Positions 10,325 to 19,329 of a stretch of 64,000 bases of DNA are shown here, one piece after another. The notes below the pieces were generated by a model, which saw nothing but the letters and a program-made list of their open reading frames with translations, made no database searches and was not told the DNA's origin. The stretch spans positions 16,323 through 80,322 of the forward strand of contig CACJPL010000006.1 of assembly GCA_902595285.1 (NCBI GenBank), given 5' to 3'. The DNA is from an uncultured Pelagibacteraceae bacterium (lineage in GTDB: Bacteria; Pseudomonadota; Alphaproteobacteria; Pelagibacterales; Pelagibacteraceae). The first letter of the stretch is position 1. The number at the start of each line of letters is the position of its first letter. The position numbers were made by a program, and so were the translations under genes.

Positions 10325-10590
10325 AAATAAGTATTATTAATTATTGTAGTTGTAATATATCTTGTGAATAAAGGTGATTACTTTTTATAAACATTATATT
10401 TACAGTTTACCAACATCTTATGTGGTTAAAATTGTTTAAAATGAAGCTTTTTTATCATATCAATTTTTGTGGATTGTTTTACCCTATTTATTATTAATGT
10501 TAATAAATAGCAGTTTTTACAAGATAAGCTTATTAAATTTTAAATTGTGTAATTTAATTAAAATAATACAAATTTATTAACAATATATTC
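10325..10590. other. Candidate chromosomal replication origin (oriC), hemE-ppsR gap
   Basis: This 266-base gap is the longest noncoding stretch in the window. It separates leftward genes (hemE) from rightward genes (ppsR). It holds a DnaA-box-like TGTGAATAA at 10363-10371 (complement TTATTCACA, fits TTATNCACA), a one-mismatch site TGTGGTTAA at 10421-10429, a weaker TGTGGATTG at 10468-10476, and AT-only tracts near 10488-10510 and 10550-10580 that could unwind. In Caulobacter and Rickettsia the origin lies between hemE and the ppsR-type gene. Function is inferred from position and boxes. Confidence 0.72.
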
Positions 10591-11418
10591 ATGAGTAATA
10601 CATATCAAATATATTTAATTTCCGACTCAACAGGTGAAACTTTAGATAGAATATTTTTAGCTCTCAAGGCTCAATTTTTAAATATAGAATATAAAGTTCA
10701 TTCTTATTCTTTTACAAGGACAGAAAATCAAATTCTAAAAATTCTAGAGGATGCAAAAAAAAATGAAAATTCGATAATCTTATATACAATCGTAGATAAC
10801 AGCTTAGCTAAATATCTTTCTAGTGCAAGCGAAGATAAAAAAATTCCATGTTTTGGTGTTTTAGGAAATTTAATTCTAAATTTTTCAAAAATATTAAATC
10901 AAAAAGCAACACACGAGCCAAGTGGTCAACATATTTTAAACGAAGAGTATTATGACAGAATTGAAGCAATTCAATTTACAATGAATCATGATGATGGAAA
11001 TTTGATAAACGAAGTAAACAAATCAGATATTATTCTCGTAGGTGTAAGTAGAACAAGTAAAACACCAACATCTATTTACTTAGCCAACAAAGGCTTTAAA
11101 ACGTCAAACATTCCATTAGTAAATGAAAATTCTTTGCCAGAGTCCCTTAAAAAAAATCCACAGATGACATGTGTTGTAGGATTAAGCACAGAACCGGAAA
11201 GACTGGCTGATTTGAGAAAAAATAGAATGAATTCTTTAAAAGAAACAGAAAATATTGAATATACAGATTTAGAAAATATTAAAAAAGAGGTCCTGGAGGC
11301 AAAAAAAACATTTCAAAAATATAAATGGCCCCTTATAGACGTAACAAGAAAGTCAGTCGAAGAAACAGCAGCTTCTATAATTAAAATTCACAAAATATAT
11401 TTAAATAATGTTAAATAA
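10591..11418 (+). CDS. ppsR: Pyruvate,phosphate dikinase / PEP synthase regulatory protein (DUF299)
   Basis: Bifunctional ADP-dependent kinase/Pi-dependent pyrophosphorylase family that inactivates and reactivates PPDK or PEP synthase by threonine phosphorylation. It has 275 residues, with the N-terminal YLISDSTGETLDR and the P-loop-like nucleotide motif GVSRTSKT at 151-158. Which enzyme it controls here cannot be decided, since neither PPDK nor PpsA is in the window. It begins the rightward operon ppsR-maf-aroE-coaE-dnaQ beside the candidate origin. Confidence 0.93.
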   Translation: MSNTYQIYLISDSTGETLDRIFLALKAQFLNIEYKVHSYSFTRTENQILKILEDAKKNENSIILYTIVDNSLAKYLSSASEDKKIPCFGVLGNLILNFSKILNQKATHEPSGQHILNEEYYDRIEAIQFTMNHDDGNLINEVNKSDIILVGVSRTSKTPTSIYLANKGFKTSNIPLVNENSLPESLKKNPQMTCVVGLSTEPERLADLRKNRMNSLKETENIEYTDLENIKKEVLEAKKTFQKYKWPLIDVTRKSVEETAASIIKIHKIYLNNVK

Positions 11419-11992
11419 AATTATTCTCGCTTCAAAAAGCGAGGTTAGAAAAGAAATTTTAGATAAAAACAATATTAAATGCGTTGTTGAGCCTTCAAAT
11501 GTAGATGAAGAGCCCGTAAAAGAAAGTTTATTAAAAGAACAGGTAAGTTCAGAAATAATTTCAAAAAATTTAGCTGAATTAAAGGCAAATAAAGTTAGCA
11601 TGAAAAAAAACGACGAAATAGTATTAGGAGCCGATAGCGTGATAGATTTGGAGGGCGAGTTGATATCTAAACCAGAAAGCAGAGAAGAGGCAATGGAAAT
11701 ATTAAGAAAACTTAATGGTAAATCACATTTTTTAATTAGTTCTGTTTGTATATCAAAAAATGGATCTATGATTTGGAATTATACTGATAAAGCAAAATTA
11801 ACTATGAAAAATTTTACTGATGATGAATTAAAAAATTATTTATCTAAAATACCCGATGAAACTCTTTATGCATACAATGTCTACCAAATAGAGGGAGAGG
11901 GCAGAAGTTTGTTTGCAAGTATAGAAGGTGATGAAGATACAATTATGGGTCTACCTGTTAAAAAAATTAAGGAATACATAAGCTTATTGTGA
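11408..11992 (+). CDS. maf: Maf-family nucleoside triphosphate pyrophosphatase
   Basis: House-cleaning pyrophosphatase of the Maf/YceF/YhdE family that hydrolyses non-canonical or modified NTPs. It has 194 residues with the N-terminal LASKSEVRKEIL substrate loop, the catalytic acidic motif GADSVI near 76 and a C-terminal GLPVKKI. It overlaps ppsR by 11 bases and is coupled to aroE through TGATG. The dTTP/UTP (YhdE-like) and m7GTP (YceF-like) subgroups cannot be separated with confidence. Confidence 0.92.
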   Translation: MLNKIILASKSEVRKEILDKNNIKCVVEPSNVDEEPVKESLLKEQVSSEIISKNLAELKANKVSMKKNDEIVLGADSVIDLEGELISKPESREEAMEILRKLNGKSHFLISSVCISKNGSMIWNYTDKAKLTMKNFTDDELKNYLSKIPDETLYAYNVYQIEGEGRSLFASIEGDEDTIMGLPVKKIKEYISLL

Positions 11993-12786
11993 TGAAAAAA
12001 TATTTTGTAATTGGTAATCCTATCAATCATTCTTTATCTCCTAAACTTCATAATTATTGGCTTAAAGAAAACAAAATTGACGCCATTTATGATAAAAAAA
12101 AAATTGAGGAGAAAAATCTCCAAACTATAATCTCTAAAGTTAAAGAAAAAAAAATAGATGGCATCAATGTTACTGTTCCATTTAAAAAGGTGGTAATTCC
12201 CTTTTTGGATAAATTAAGTATTGAGGCTGAACAAACACAGTCAGTAAATACAATAATTTTAAAAGATAACAATTTAGAGGGGCACAATACTGACATTACT
12301 GGTTTTGCTAAAGCAATTAAAAAATTAAATTTTAATTTAGAAGGCAAAAAAGTTTTTATTTTAGGCGCTGGTGGCGTAGTACCTTCAATAATTTTTGCTT
12401 TAAATACAATGAAAGTATCTAAAATTATTATTAGCAACAGAACAAGACAAAAAGCAGAAAATTTAAAAATGCTATTTAATAATTTAAATATTTTAGAATG
12501 GGGAAAAGTAGAAGATTTTGACGTGATTATAAACGCAACAAGCCTAGGTTTAAATAATGAAGAAATAAATTTAGATTTTTCAAATATTGGAAATGATAAA
12601 TTATTTTATGATGTAATTTATAATCCCAGTGAAACTAAATTTTTAAGAGAGGGCAGGAGACTTGGAAATAAAGTTGAAAATGGAAAATTAATGTTTGTAT
12701 ATCAAGCATACGAAGCATTCAAATTATGGCATGGTTTAGAGCCTGAAATCAACGAGCATACTTTAAAAATTTTAGAAGATGATTAG
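11992..12786 (+). CDS. aroE: Shikimate dehydrogenase
   Basis: Reduces 3-dehydroshikimate to shikimate with NADPH in aromatic amino acid synthesis. I chose the ATG at 11992, which overlaps the maf stop as TGATG; an in-frame GTG lies just before it at 11989. The 264 residues contain the substrate motif NHSLSPKLHN near 12, the catalytic lysine in NVTVPFK, GHNTDITGF and the NADP loop GAGGVV. It overlaps coaE by 8 bases. Confidence 0.96.
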   Translation: MKKYFVIGNPINHSLSPKLHNYWLKENKIDAIYDKKKIEEKNLQTIISKVKEKKIDGINVTVPFKKVVIPFLDKLSIEAEQTQSVNTIILKDNNLEGHNTDITGFAKAIKKLNFNLEGKKVFILGAGGVVPSIIFALNTMKVSKIIISNRTRQKAENLKMLFNNLNILEWGKVEDFDVIINATSLGLNNEEINLDFSNIGNDKLFYDVIYNPSETKFLREGRRLGNKVENGKLMFVYQAYEAFKLWHGLEPEINEHTLKILEDD

Positions 12787-13348
12787 AATTGGTATTTTAG
12801 GAGAAATAGGATCAGGCAAGAGTTATGTTGCTAATAATTTTGGATACCCAGTATTTAATGCAGATCGTGAGGTAAATAAACTTTATAAAAAAAATAAAAA
12901 AATTTTTCAAAAATTAAATAAAAAATTACCAAAATATATTTTATCGTTTCCAATAGATAAATCTGAAATTACAAAAGCAATATTGAGCAATAAGCGAAAT
13001 TTAAAAATAATAATTAATATTGTTCATAAAGAGATAAGAAAAAAAATGAAATTATTCCTTAAAAAAAATAGAAATAAAAAAATCGTAATATTAGATATAC
13101 CATTACTTTTAGAGAATAAGATTGCAAATAAAAAGGATATACTAATTTATATAGACTCTAAAAAAACTGAAATTGAAAAAAGACTTAGAATAAGATCAAA
13201 TTTTAATCGTAAATTAATAAATAAATTTAGAAAAATTCAGTTTTCTTCTAATTATAAAAAAAGAAAATCAGATTTTATAATTATAAATGATTTTAAAAAT
13301 AAACCTGTTAAAAAAAGTATTAAAAATATTTTAGAAAAAATTTTGTAA
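12779..13348 (+). CDS. coaE: Dephospho-CoA kinase
   Basis: Phosphorylates dephospho-CoA at the 3'-hydroxyl in the last step of CoA synthesis. It has 189 residues, with P-loop GEIGSGKS at 8-15, the NADREV substrate segment near 28 and DIPLLLE near 113. It is unusually rich in lysine and isoleucine, as expected for extreme AT content. It overlaps aroE by 8 bases and abuts dnaQ directly. Confidence 0.93.
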   Translation: MIRIGILGEIGSGKSYVANNFGYPVFNADREVNKLYKKNKKIFQKLNKKLPKYILSFPIDKSEITKAILSNKRNLKIIINIVHKEIRKKMKLFLKKNRNKKIVILDIPLLLENKIANKKDILIYIDSKKTEIEKRLRIRSNFNRKLINKFRKIQFSSNYKKRKSDFIIINDFKNKPVKKSIKNILEKIL

Positions 13349-14011
13349 ATGAAAGAAATAGTATTAGATACAGAAACTACCGGAATTTCTGTTAAAGAAG
13401 GTCACAGGATTGTTGAAATTGGATGTATTGAACTAGATAATTTAATTCCAACTAAAAATAAATTTCATTATTACATCAATCCTGAAAGAAAAGTATCTGA
13501 GGATGCATTTAAAATTCATGGTTATTCAGATGAATTTTTATCCAGACAAAAAAAATTTCAAGAAATTGGAGAAGAATTTGCTAACTTTGTTAGAGGAAAA
13601 AAACTGATAATTCACAATGCAGAATTTGACTTAGCACATATAAACAATGAACTTTCTTTAATGGGAGTTGAAAAATTAAAAAATGAGGTTGTTGATACTT
13701 TACTTTTGGCAAGAAATAAATTTCCTGGGTCTTCAGTAAGCTTGGACGCGCTCTGTAAGCGTTATAGAATAGATAATTCAGCAAGATCAAAGCATACTGC
13801 TTTGGTTGATTGTGATTTATTGTCGAAAGTTTACATAAATTTAATTGATCAGAAAGAACCAACTTTAGATTTCAGATCTTTAGATCAAGAAAATAATAGA
13901 AATATAAATAGCAAATCTAAATATTTTAAGAAAGTAATAACACCAACTCCAAAAGAATTAAGTGATCATAAAATATATCTTAAAAATAAGTTAAAAAAAA
14001 ATTTTTTCTAA
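13349..14011 (+). CDS. dnaQ: DNA polymerase III subunit epsilon (proofreading exonuclease)
   Basis: 3'-5' exonuclease that proofreads for the replicative polymerase. It has 220 residues, with Exo I DTETTG at 7-12 (catalytic Asp/Glu), Exo II HNAEFD near 88 and Exo III HTALVDCD near 148. The exonuclease domain is complete; the C-terminal tail that would contact the alpha subunit is short and lysine-rich. The gene abuts coaE without a gap and converges on secB with a 4-base overlap. Confidence 0.95.
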   Translation: MKEIVLDTETTGISVKEGHRIVEIGCIELDNLIPTKNKFHYYINPERKVSEDAFKIHGYSDEFLSRQKKFQEIGEEFANFVRGKKLIIHNAEFDLAHINNELSLMGVEKLKNEVVDTLLLARNKFPGSSVSLDALCKRYRIDNSARSKHTALVDCDLLSKVYINLIDQKEPTLDFRSLDQENNRNINSKSKYFKKVITPTPKELSDHKIYLKNKLKKNFF

Positions 14012-14436
14012 TTAAATTTTTGTTTGTACAATCCTTCAAAATCAACTTTTTTTTCAAATTTTATTCCTGGATATCCTGAATTATGCAAGAGATCGAGCAG
14101 TGATTTTTCTAAATCTGGATAAATTTTTGTCTGAACATCACAAAGAATAATTCTTTCTAATTCTTTTTTGTCTTTAACCTCATCATTAATTCTTACAATG
14201 GTTGAAAATATTATTTCAAAGTGGGATTTTTTTTTACTATTACTTTTATCTTCAAATTTAAGAGCAGTATTTACTTCTATATGTTTGTCTTTAATTGCTT
14301 TAGAATTAATTTCTATACCAAGCTGATATTTTGATATTTGTTCTTTTACAAATAAATATGTTTCAATGTCTGGCGTCTCACTTGACATATCTTTAATATA
14401 TTTTCCTAATATCTTAAACTTTTCTGTCATTATCAT
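14008..14436 (-). CDS. secB: Protein-export chaperone SecB
   Basis: Tetrameric cytosolic chaperone that holds secretory precursors unfolded for SecA. It has 142 residues in the family pattern: KYIKDMSSETP near the start, IEINSKAIKD, then IILCDVQTKIYP and the NSGYPGIKFEKKVDFEGLY C-terminus. It overlaps the end of fxsA by 23 bases; an internal Met at residue 3 would shorten the overlap to 17. In Alphaproteobacteria secB normally follows dnaQ in convergent orientation, as here. Confidence 0.94.
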   Translation of the reverse strand: MIMTEKFKILGKYIKDMSSETPDIETYLFVKEQISKYQLGIEINSKAIKDKHIEVNTALKFEDKSNSKKKSHFEIIFSTIVRINDEVKDKKELERIILCDVQTKIYPDLEKSLLDLLHNSGYPGIKFEKKVDFEGLYKQKFN

Positions 14437-14839
14437 CCTCTATATCTTCGAATTCACCATCTATGAATTTATTTTTTTGATTTTCTTGTTTCTTAAATTT
14501 TTTTGAAAATTCATTTAATATAATTTTTCTAGTTAAAGGAAAAATTAACAAAAATCCTATAAGGTCAGTTACAAACCCAGGAATTATTAGAAGTAAAGCT
14601 GCAAAAGCGATTACTGCTCCAGAAATAACTTCATAGGCAGGTGTTTCATTTTTACTTAGTTGTAAAAAACCAGATTTTAGTGTGTTGATACCCTCATACT
14701 TGGCGTAGTAAATACCAACTATAGCTGTGGTAAAAATTAATAAAATAGTTGTAATTGCTCCAATTTGAGATCCAATTTTTATTAATAAATAGATTTCAAT
14801 TATTGGTATTAATATAATTAATAGTAAAATTGAGTTCAT
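14414..14839 (-). CDS. fxsA: FxsA family membrane protein
   Basis: Small inner-membrane protein of the FxsA family; E. coli FxsA suppresses F-exclusion of phage T7, but the general role is unclear. It has 141 residues with three or four hydrophobic segments (about 2-20, 25-45 and 70-100), the family pattern IEIYLLIKIGSQIGAI near the start and a charged cytoplasmic tail with an acidic end. Cotranscribed with secB by overlap and divergent from the Tim44-like gene. Confidence 0.85.
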   Translation of the reverse strand: MNSILLLIILIPIIEIYLLIKIGSQIGAITTILLIFTTAIVGIYYAKYEGINTLKSGFLQLSKNETPAYEVISGAVIAFAALLLIIPGFVTDLIGFLLIFPLTRKIILNEFSKKFKKQENQKNKFIDGEFEDIEDDNDRKV

Positions 14840-14897
14840 TTGTCCTTAATCTAAATTGCTGGTTGAAATTAATCAACAGAGTAATTACTATCAGTAT

Positions 14898-15494
14898 ATG
14901 AATTATAGTTTTGAATATATAGATATAATATTACTAGCAATGATAGCTGGGTTTATTTTCCTCAGACTTAGAGGAATACTTGGCAAAAGAACTGGTTTTG
15001 AGGGTAAAACTTCTGCTCAACTAAAAGAAGTTTTAAACAATGTTAAAATTGATAAAACAGAAAAAATTATTGAAGTTTTTGATGAAAAAGCTCAAAAAGA
15101 ATTTTTAAAAGGAGCGAGAATTGCTTATGAGACAATCATAACTGATTTTAGTGATAATGATAATAAGATTACAACAAGTAAGCCGTTACTTAATAATGAA
15201 ATACATAATAAATTTAATGAGGCTCTTGAAGCTAGAAAAGCAAGAGAACACTACGCAGAGATAACATTTATCGGTATTAATTCTGCAATTATTAAAGAAC
15301 ATAAAAAAATCGGAAAAATTTTAAATGTAACTGTAGATTTTATTGCAGAGGTAATTACTTGTATTAAAGATAAAGATAAAAAAATAGTTTCAGGAGATCC
15401 AGAAAAAATTAAAAAAATTTATGATACTTGGGTTTTTTCTAGGGATACCACATCATCAAACCCAAATTGGCAGCTTGTAAATATTTTAAGTTAA
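14898..15494 (+). CDS. Tim44-domain membrane-anchored protein
   Basis: Alphaproteobacterial relative of mitochondrial Tim44/MRPL45 (sometimes called TimA). One N-terminal membrane segment (about residues 8-23) ending LRLRGILGKRTG is followed by a charged linker and a C-terminal Tim44-like domain ending in a conserved tryptophan-rich pattern (TWVFSRD, PNWQLV). I chose the ATG at 14898 because it places the membrane anchor at the N-terminus; a TTG at 14856 could add 14 residues. The neighbouring secB and Smr genes match the order in other Alphaproteobacteria. Confidence 0.88.
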   Translation: MNYSFEYIDIILLAMIAGFIFLRLRGILGKRTGFEGKTSAQLKEVLNNVKIDKTEKIIEVFDEKAQKEFLKGARIAYETIITDFSDNDNKITTSKPLLNNEIHNKFNEALEARKAREHYAEITFIGINSAIIKEHKKIGKILNVTVDFIAEVITCIKDKDKKIVSGDPEKIKKIYDTWVFSRDTTSSNPNWQLVNILS

Positions 15495-15911
15495 TTGATA
15501 AAAAAAATTTCAGACAAAGATAAGAAAGACTGGGAAGCTTTTTTATCGGGTAATGAAAAAATTATAGATAAAGACTTAAAAAAACAAGAAAAATTAAAAC
15601 TTAAGACAACTACTATTGATTTGCATGGTTATTCTCTAGAAGATGCAAATAAAACAATTGAAGAATTTATAAAATCTTCATATGAAAAAAAAATAAATAA
15701 AATAGTTGTTGTTACTGGAAAAGGCCTCCATTCTGATAATGAACTAAACCCCTATGTTTCAAAAGATTTAAGTATATTAAAATATTCTGTGCCTGATTTT
15801 ATTATTAGAAATGTTAATCTGATGAAATATATATCAGTTATTAAAGAAGCAAAAATTGAAGATGGTGGAAGTGGAGCATTCTATTTGTTTTTAAAAAAAA
15901 ATAAAAAATGA
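15495..15911 (+). CDS. Smr-domain protein (possible endonuclease)
   Basis: A 138-residue protein with a C-terminal Smr domain: DLHGYSLEDA at 42-51, then VVVTGKG at about 71-77 and a GGSGAFYLFL C-terminus. Smr domains are found in MutS2 and in stand-alone nickases. The start is a TTG that follows the previous stop codon without a gap; no in-frame ATG lies before the domain. Substrate and role are unknown. Confidence 0.87.
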   Translation: MIKKISDKDKKDWEAFLSGNEKIIDKDLKKQEKLKLKTTTIDLHGYSLEDANKTIEEFIKSSYEKKINKIVVVTGKGLHSDNELNPYVSKDLSILKYSVPDFIIRNVNLMKYISVIKEAKIEDGGSGAFYLFLKKNKK

Positions 15912-16741
15912 TTATTTGGCTGGCCTCTTATCCTAAAAGTGGAAATACTCTCTTGAGAGCAATTTTAGCATCTTACTTTTATTCAAATGATGGTAATTTT
16001 GATTTTATTAATTTATATAAAATTCAACAGTTTCCTTCAGTTCAGCATTTTAAAAATCTTAATTTAGATTTACTTAATGAAAAAGATGTTTTTAAAAATT
16101 TTATAGAAGCTCAAAAATTAATAAACAAAGATAAAAAAATAAAGTTTATGAAAACTCATGGTAGTTTAGCGAAAATTAATAATTGTAATTTTACTGATTT
16201 GAATAATTCACTTGGTGCGATTTATATTGTTAGAGATCCTCGAAATGTTGTAACTTCTTTTTCCCATCATTATGACCTGAAAATTGATGAGGCGACTAGG
16301 GTCATAACTGATCCAACAAGATGGCTAGTTAAAACAGATCAAATATATAAAACATTTCTTGGATCCTGGAGTGTTAATTATAATTCTTGGAAACAAATGA
16401 GAGACAAAGTTCTAATTGTTAAATACGAAGATTTAATAAGTAAAAAAAAAACTACAATGTTAAAAATATTAAAATTTATTGAGTCCCTGGGTCTCAATGA
16501 TTTCAAGCTTAATATGAATAAACTAAATAAAGTTATAAAAACGACAGAATTTGAAAAAATGAAGGAGCTAGAGAAAAAAAAAGATTTTAAAGAAGCTGTT
16601 TTAGATCCCAAGACTAAAAAAAGAAAAGTTTTTTTTAAACTTGGCCCTAGAAACAATTGGAAGAATATTCTTGATTTAAAGCATGTGAAAATTATTGAAA
16701 ATGCATTTCAAAAAGAAATGATCGAATTAGGCTATCTATAA
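15908..16741 (+). CDS. Sulfotransferase-domain protein
   Basis: A 277-residue protein of the PAPS-dependent sulfotransferase fold. The 5'-phosphosulfate loop SYPKSGNT is at residues 7-14, and the 3'-phosphate-binding RDPRNVVTSF starts at residue 109. The C-terminal region keeps the RKVFFKLGPRNNWK pattern that closes the cofactor site. The acceptor is unknown: a lipid, sugar or small molecule is possible. It overlaps the Smr gene by 4 bases and converges on hslU. Confidence 0.85.
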   Translation: MIIWLASYPKSGNTLLRAILASYFYSNDGNFDFINLYKIQQFPSVQHFKNLNLDLLNEKDVFKNFIEAQKLINKDKKIKFMKTHGSLAKINNCNFTDLNNSLGAIYIVRDPRNVVTSFSHHYDLKIDEATRVITDPTRWLVKTDQIYKTFLGSWSVNYNSWKQMRDKVLIVKYEDLISKKKTTMLKILKFIESLGLNDFKLNMNKLNKVIKTTEFEKMKELEKKKDFKEAVLDPKTKKRKVFFKLGPRNNWKNILDLKHVKIIENAFQKEMIELGYL

Positions 16742-16755
16742 CAACAATAATTTAT

Positions 16756-18129
16756 TTAAAGAATAAACTTAGATAGATCTGTGTCTTTAACTAAATTTTC
16801 TAGGTTTTGATTTATGTATTCTTTATTAATTATAATCTTTTCACCTGCCCGATCTGTTGCAGTAAAACTAATCTCATCTAGTATTTTTTCAATTATAGTA
16901 TGAAGTCGTCTAGCTCCAATATTTTCAACAGTAGCATTTACCTCTGAGGCAATGGTTGCAATAGCATCAATACCATCATCTGAAAATTCAAGCTCAACAT
17001 TTTCTGTTTTTAAAAGAGCGACATACTGTTTTATTAAACTAAAATCAGGTTCTCTTAAAATTCTTTTAAAATCTTCACTCGTAAGAGCTTCTAGCTCAAC
17101 TCTTATAGGCAACCTGCCCTGTAACTCAGGAAGAAGATCCGAAGGTTTTGCTAACTGAAATGCTCCTGAGGCTATAAATAAAATATGATCTGTCTTTATT
17201 GGTCCATGTTTTGTATTAACTGTTGTTCCCTCAATTAGTGGTAACAAATCTCTTTGAACACCCTCTCTTGAAACATCACCACCAACTCTATCGGTTCTTG
17301 CTGAGATTTTGTCAATTTCATCTAAAAAAACTATTCCATTATTTTCGGTTGAAAGCTTTGCTGCTTTAATAATTTTATCTTGCTCAATTAATTTATCAGA
17401 CTCATCATTAATTAAAATGTCATGAGACTCTTTTACTGTCATTTTTTTCTTTTTTTCTTTATTGCCCATTGATTTTCCAATCATTTCACCAATATTGATC
17501 ATTCCAACATTTGCTCCGGGCATCCCAGGGATTTCAAAAGAAGCACCACTTGAACCAGTATCACTTACAGCTATTTCAATTTCATTATCATCTAAGTCAC
17601 CATTTCTTAATCTTTTTCTAAAACTTTCTCTTGTTGCAAGACTCGCTTTCTTACCAACTAAAGCATCTAAAACTTTTTCCTCAGCTGCTTTTTGCGCTTG
17701 AGCATATACTTCTTTTCTTTTTTTTACTTTTTCCATTGAGATTGCAATCTCAATTAAATCTCTGACGATCTGTTCTACATCTCTTCCAACATATCCAACC
17801 TCTGTGAATCTAGTAGCTTCAACTTTTACAAAAGGTGCCTCTGCTAATTTCGATAATCTTCTTGAAATTTCTGTTTTACCAACTCCTGTAGGTCCAATCA
17901 TTAAAATATTTTTTGGCAAAACTTCATTTTTCATTTCACCTTTGAGAGCTTGTCTTCTCCATCTATTTCTTAATGCGACTGCAACAGCTCTCTTTGCTTT
18001 ATTCTGTCCAACAACAAATCTGTCAAGTTCCGAAACTATTTCTCTTGGAGACAAAGAACTAACTAAAGCAGCCTCTTCTTTTTGAATTTTATCTTTAGGA
18101 TGAAGCTTTGTTACGTTTGAATTATCCAT
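16756..18129 (-). CDS. hslU: ATP-dependent protease ATPase subunit HslU
   Basis: AAA+ unfoldase ring that feeds the HslV protease. It has 457 residues, with [17 protein letters not shown] near the N-terminus, Walker A GPTGVGKT at 79-86, the intermediate domain and Walker B VFLDEID. The C-terminus ends DLSKFIL, the tail that inserts into HslV to activate it. Its start overlaps the hslV stop by one base. Confidence 0.97.
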   Translation of the reverse strand: MDNSNVTKLHPKDKIQKEEAALVSSLSPREIVSELDRFVVGQNKAKRAVAVALRNRWRRQALKGEMKNEVLPKNILMIGPTGVGKTEISRRLSKLAEAPFVKVEATRFTEVGYVGRDVEQIVRDLIEIAISMEKVKKRKEVYAQAQKAAEEKVLDALVGKKASLATRESFRKRLRNGDLDDNEIEIAVSDTGSSGASFEIPGMPGANVGMINIGEMIGKSMGNKEKKKKMTVKESHDILINDESDKLIEQDKIIKAAKLSTENNGIVFLDEIDKISARTDRVGGDVSREGVQRDLLPLIEGTTVNTKHGPIKTDHILFIASGAFQLAKPSDLLPELQGRLPIRVELEALTSEDFKRILREPDFSLIKQYVALLKTENVELEFSDDGIDAIATIASEVNATVENIGARRLHTIIEKILDEISFTATDRAGEKIIINKEYINQNLENLVKDTDLSKFIL

Positions 18130-18644
18130 TATATTTTTTCAATTTTAATATTATCATTTGTGAAAACACATATATCAGCAGCAACTTTTATTGCTTTTTT
18201 TGCAACTTCTTCAGCTGACATATCACCTTCCATTAAAACTTTTCCAGCAGCTAAAGCATAATTTCCTCCTGAGCCAATTCCAATCACATCTCCTTCAGGC
18301 TCTAAAACATCACCAGTTCCAGAAATTATGTAACTATTATTTTTGTCACCAACAGCCATTAAAGCTTCTAATCTTCTTAAATATTTGTCTGTTCGCCAAT
18401 CTTTTGCCAATTCAACAGCAGCTCTTGATAAGTTTCCTGCGTGTTTTTCAAGTTTACCTTCTAATCTTTCAAATAAAGTTAATGCATCAGCAGTTGACCC
18501 TGCAAATCCAGCAACTACATCTCTTTTTTCAATTTTTCTGACTTTTGAAGCTGTGCTTTTGACAACAGTATTTCCCATACTTACTTGCCCATCACCTGCA
18601 ACCACTACTTCATTATTTTTTCTAACTAGTACAATTGTTGTCAT
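18129..18644 (-). CDS. hslV: ATP-dependent protease peptidase subunit HslV
   Basis: Proteasome-like threonine peptidase of the HslUV complex. It has 171 residues and begins MTTIVLVRK, so removal of Met exposes the catalytic Thr1. The conserved AGDGQVS near 17, a basic cluster ([10 protein letters not shown]) and GFAGSTADA near 48 are present. It is followed directly by hslU. The 89-base gap to the divergent hisB gene probably contains both promoters. Confidence 0.97.
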   Translation of the reverse strand: MTTIVLVRKNNEVVVAGDGQVSMGNTVVKSTASKVRKIEKRDVVAGFAGSTADALTLFERLEGKLEKHAGNLSRAAVELAKDWRTDKYLRRLEALMAVGDKNNSYIISGTGDVLEPEGDVIGIGSGGNYALAAGKVLMEGDMSAEEVAKKAIKVAADICVFTNDNIKIEKI

Positions 18645-18733
18645 AGTTAATAAATGGTAACTATTTTTGATACTTCAAGTGTTCAGACTGATATTGATAT
18701 AGTGGGATTATGTATGTATACCATTAAAAATAT

Positions 18734-19324
18734 ATGGCTAGAAAAGGAAAAGTATCTCGAAAAACAAAAGAAACTAGCATCAATGTTGAAGTAAATATTG
18801 ATGGAAAAGGTAAGTACCAAATTGACACTGGTATAGGTTTTTTAGATCACATGCTTGAACAATTATCAAAGCATTCTTTAATTGATTTAAAAGTTAAAGC
18901 AAAAGGGGATACTCACATAGATCTTCATCACACAACAGAAGATACGGGTATTGCTATTGGTGAAGCTTTAAAAAAAGCTGCAAAAAAATTTATAGGAATC
19001 AAAAGATATGCACATACAGTTATCCCAATGGATGAAACATTAACCAGGGTAGCTATTGATGTTTCAAACAGACCTTATTTGATTTGGAAAGTAAAATTAA
19101 AAGTTGAGAAACTTGGTGAGATGGATACAGAACTATTTAAAGAATGGTTTCAAGCTTTTTCTCAATCTGCTGGTATTACAATGCACGTAGAAAATATTTA
19201 TGGTGATAACAGCCATCACATAATTGAGTCTTGCTACAAAGCATTAGCAAGATCTTTAAGAGCTGCATTAGAGATGGATCCAAGAAACAAAAAGAGCATT
19301 CCATCCACTAAAGGCTCATTATAA
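18734..19324 (+). CDS. hisB: Imidazoleglycerol-phosphate dehydratase
   Basis: Dehydrates imidazole glycerol phosphate in histidine synthesis. It has 196 residues, so it is the monofunctional form without a phosphatase domain. The Mn-binding histidine motifs [11 protein letters not shown] and HHTTEDTG are present, together with the repeated SHHIIES half-site. First gene of the hisB-hisH-(lyase-like)-hisA-hisF-hisE operon. Confidence 0.97.
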   Translation: MARKGKVSRKTKETSINVEVNIDGKGKYQIDTGIGFLDHMLEQLSKHSLIDLKVKAKGDTHIDLHHTTEDTGIAIGEALKKAAKKFIGIKRYAHTVIPMDETLTRVAIDVSNRPYLIWKVKLKVEKLGEMDTELFKEWFQAFSQSAGITMHVENIYGDNSHHIIESCYKALARSLRAALEMDPRNKKSIPSTKGSL

Positions 19325-19329
19325 GTTTA

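Noticed and set aside
17462..18660. Several plus-strand frames of 79-116 codons
   Set aside because: All are antisense to hslU and hslV, which are unambiguous; no motifs or ribosome sites.
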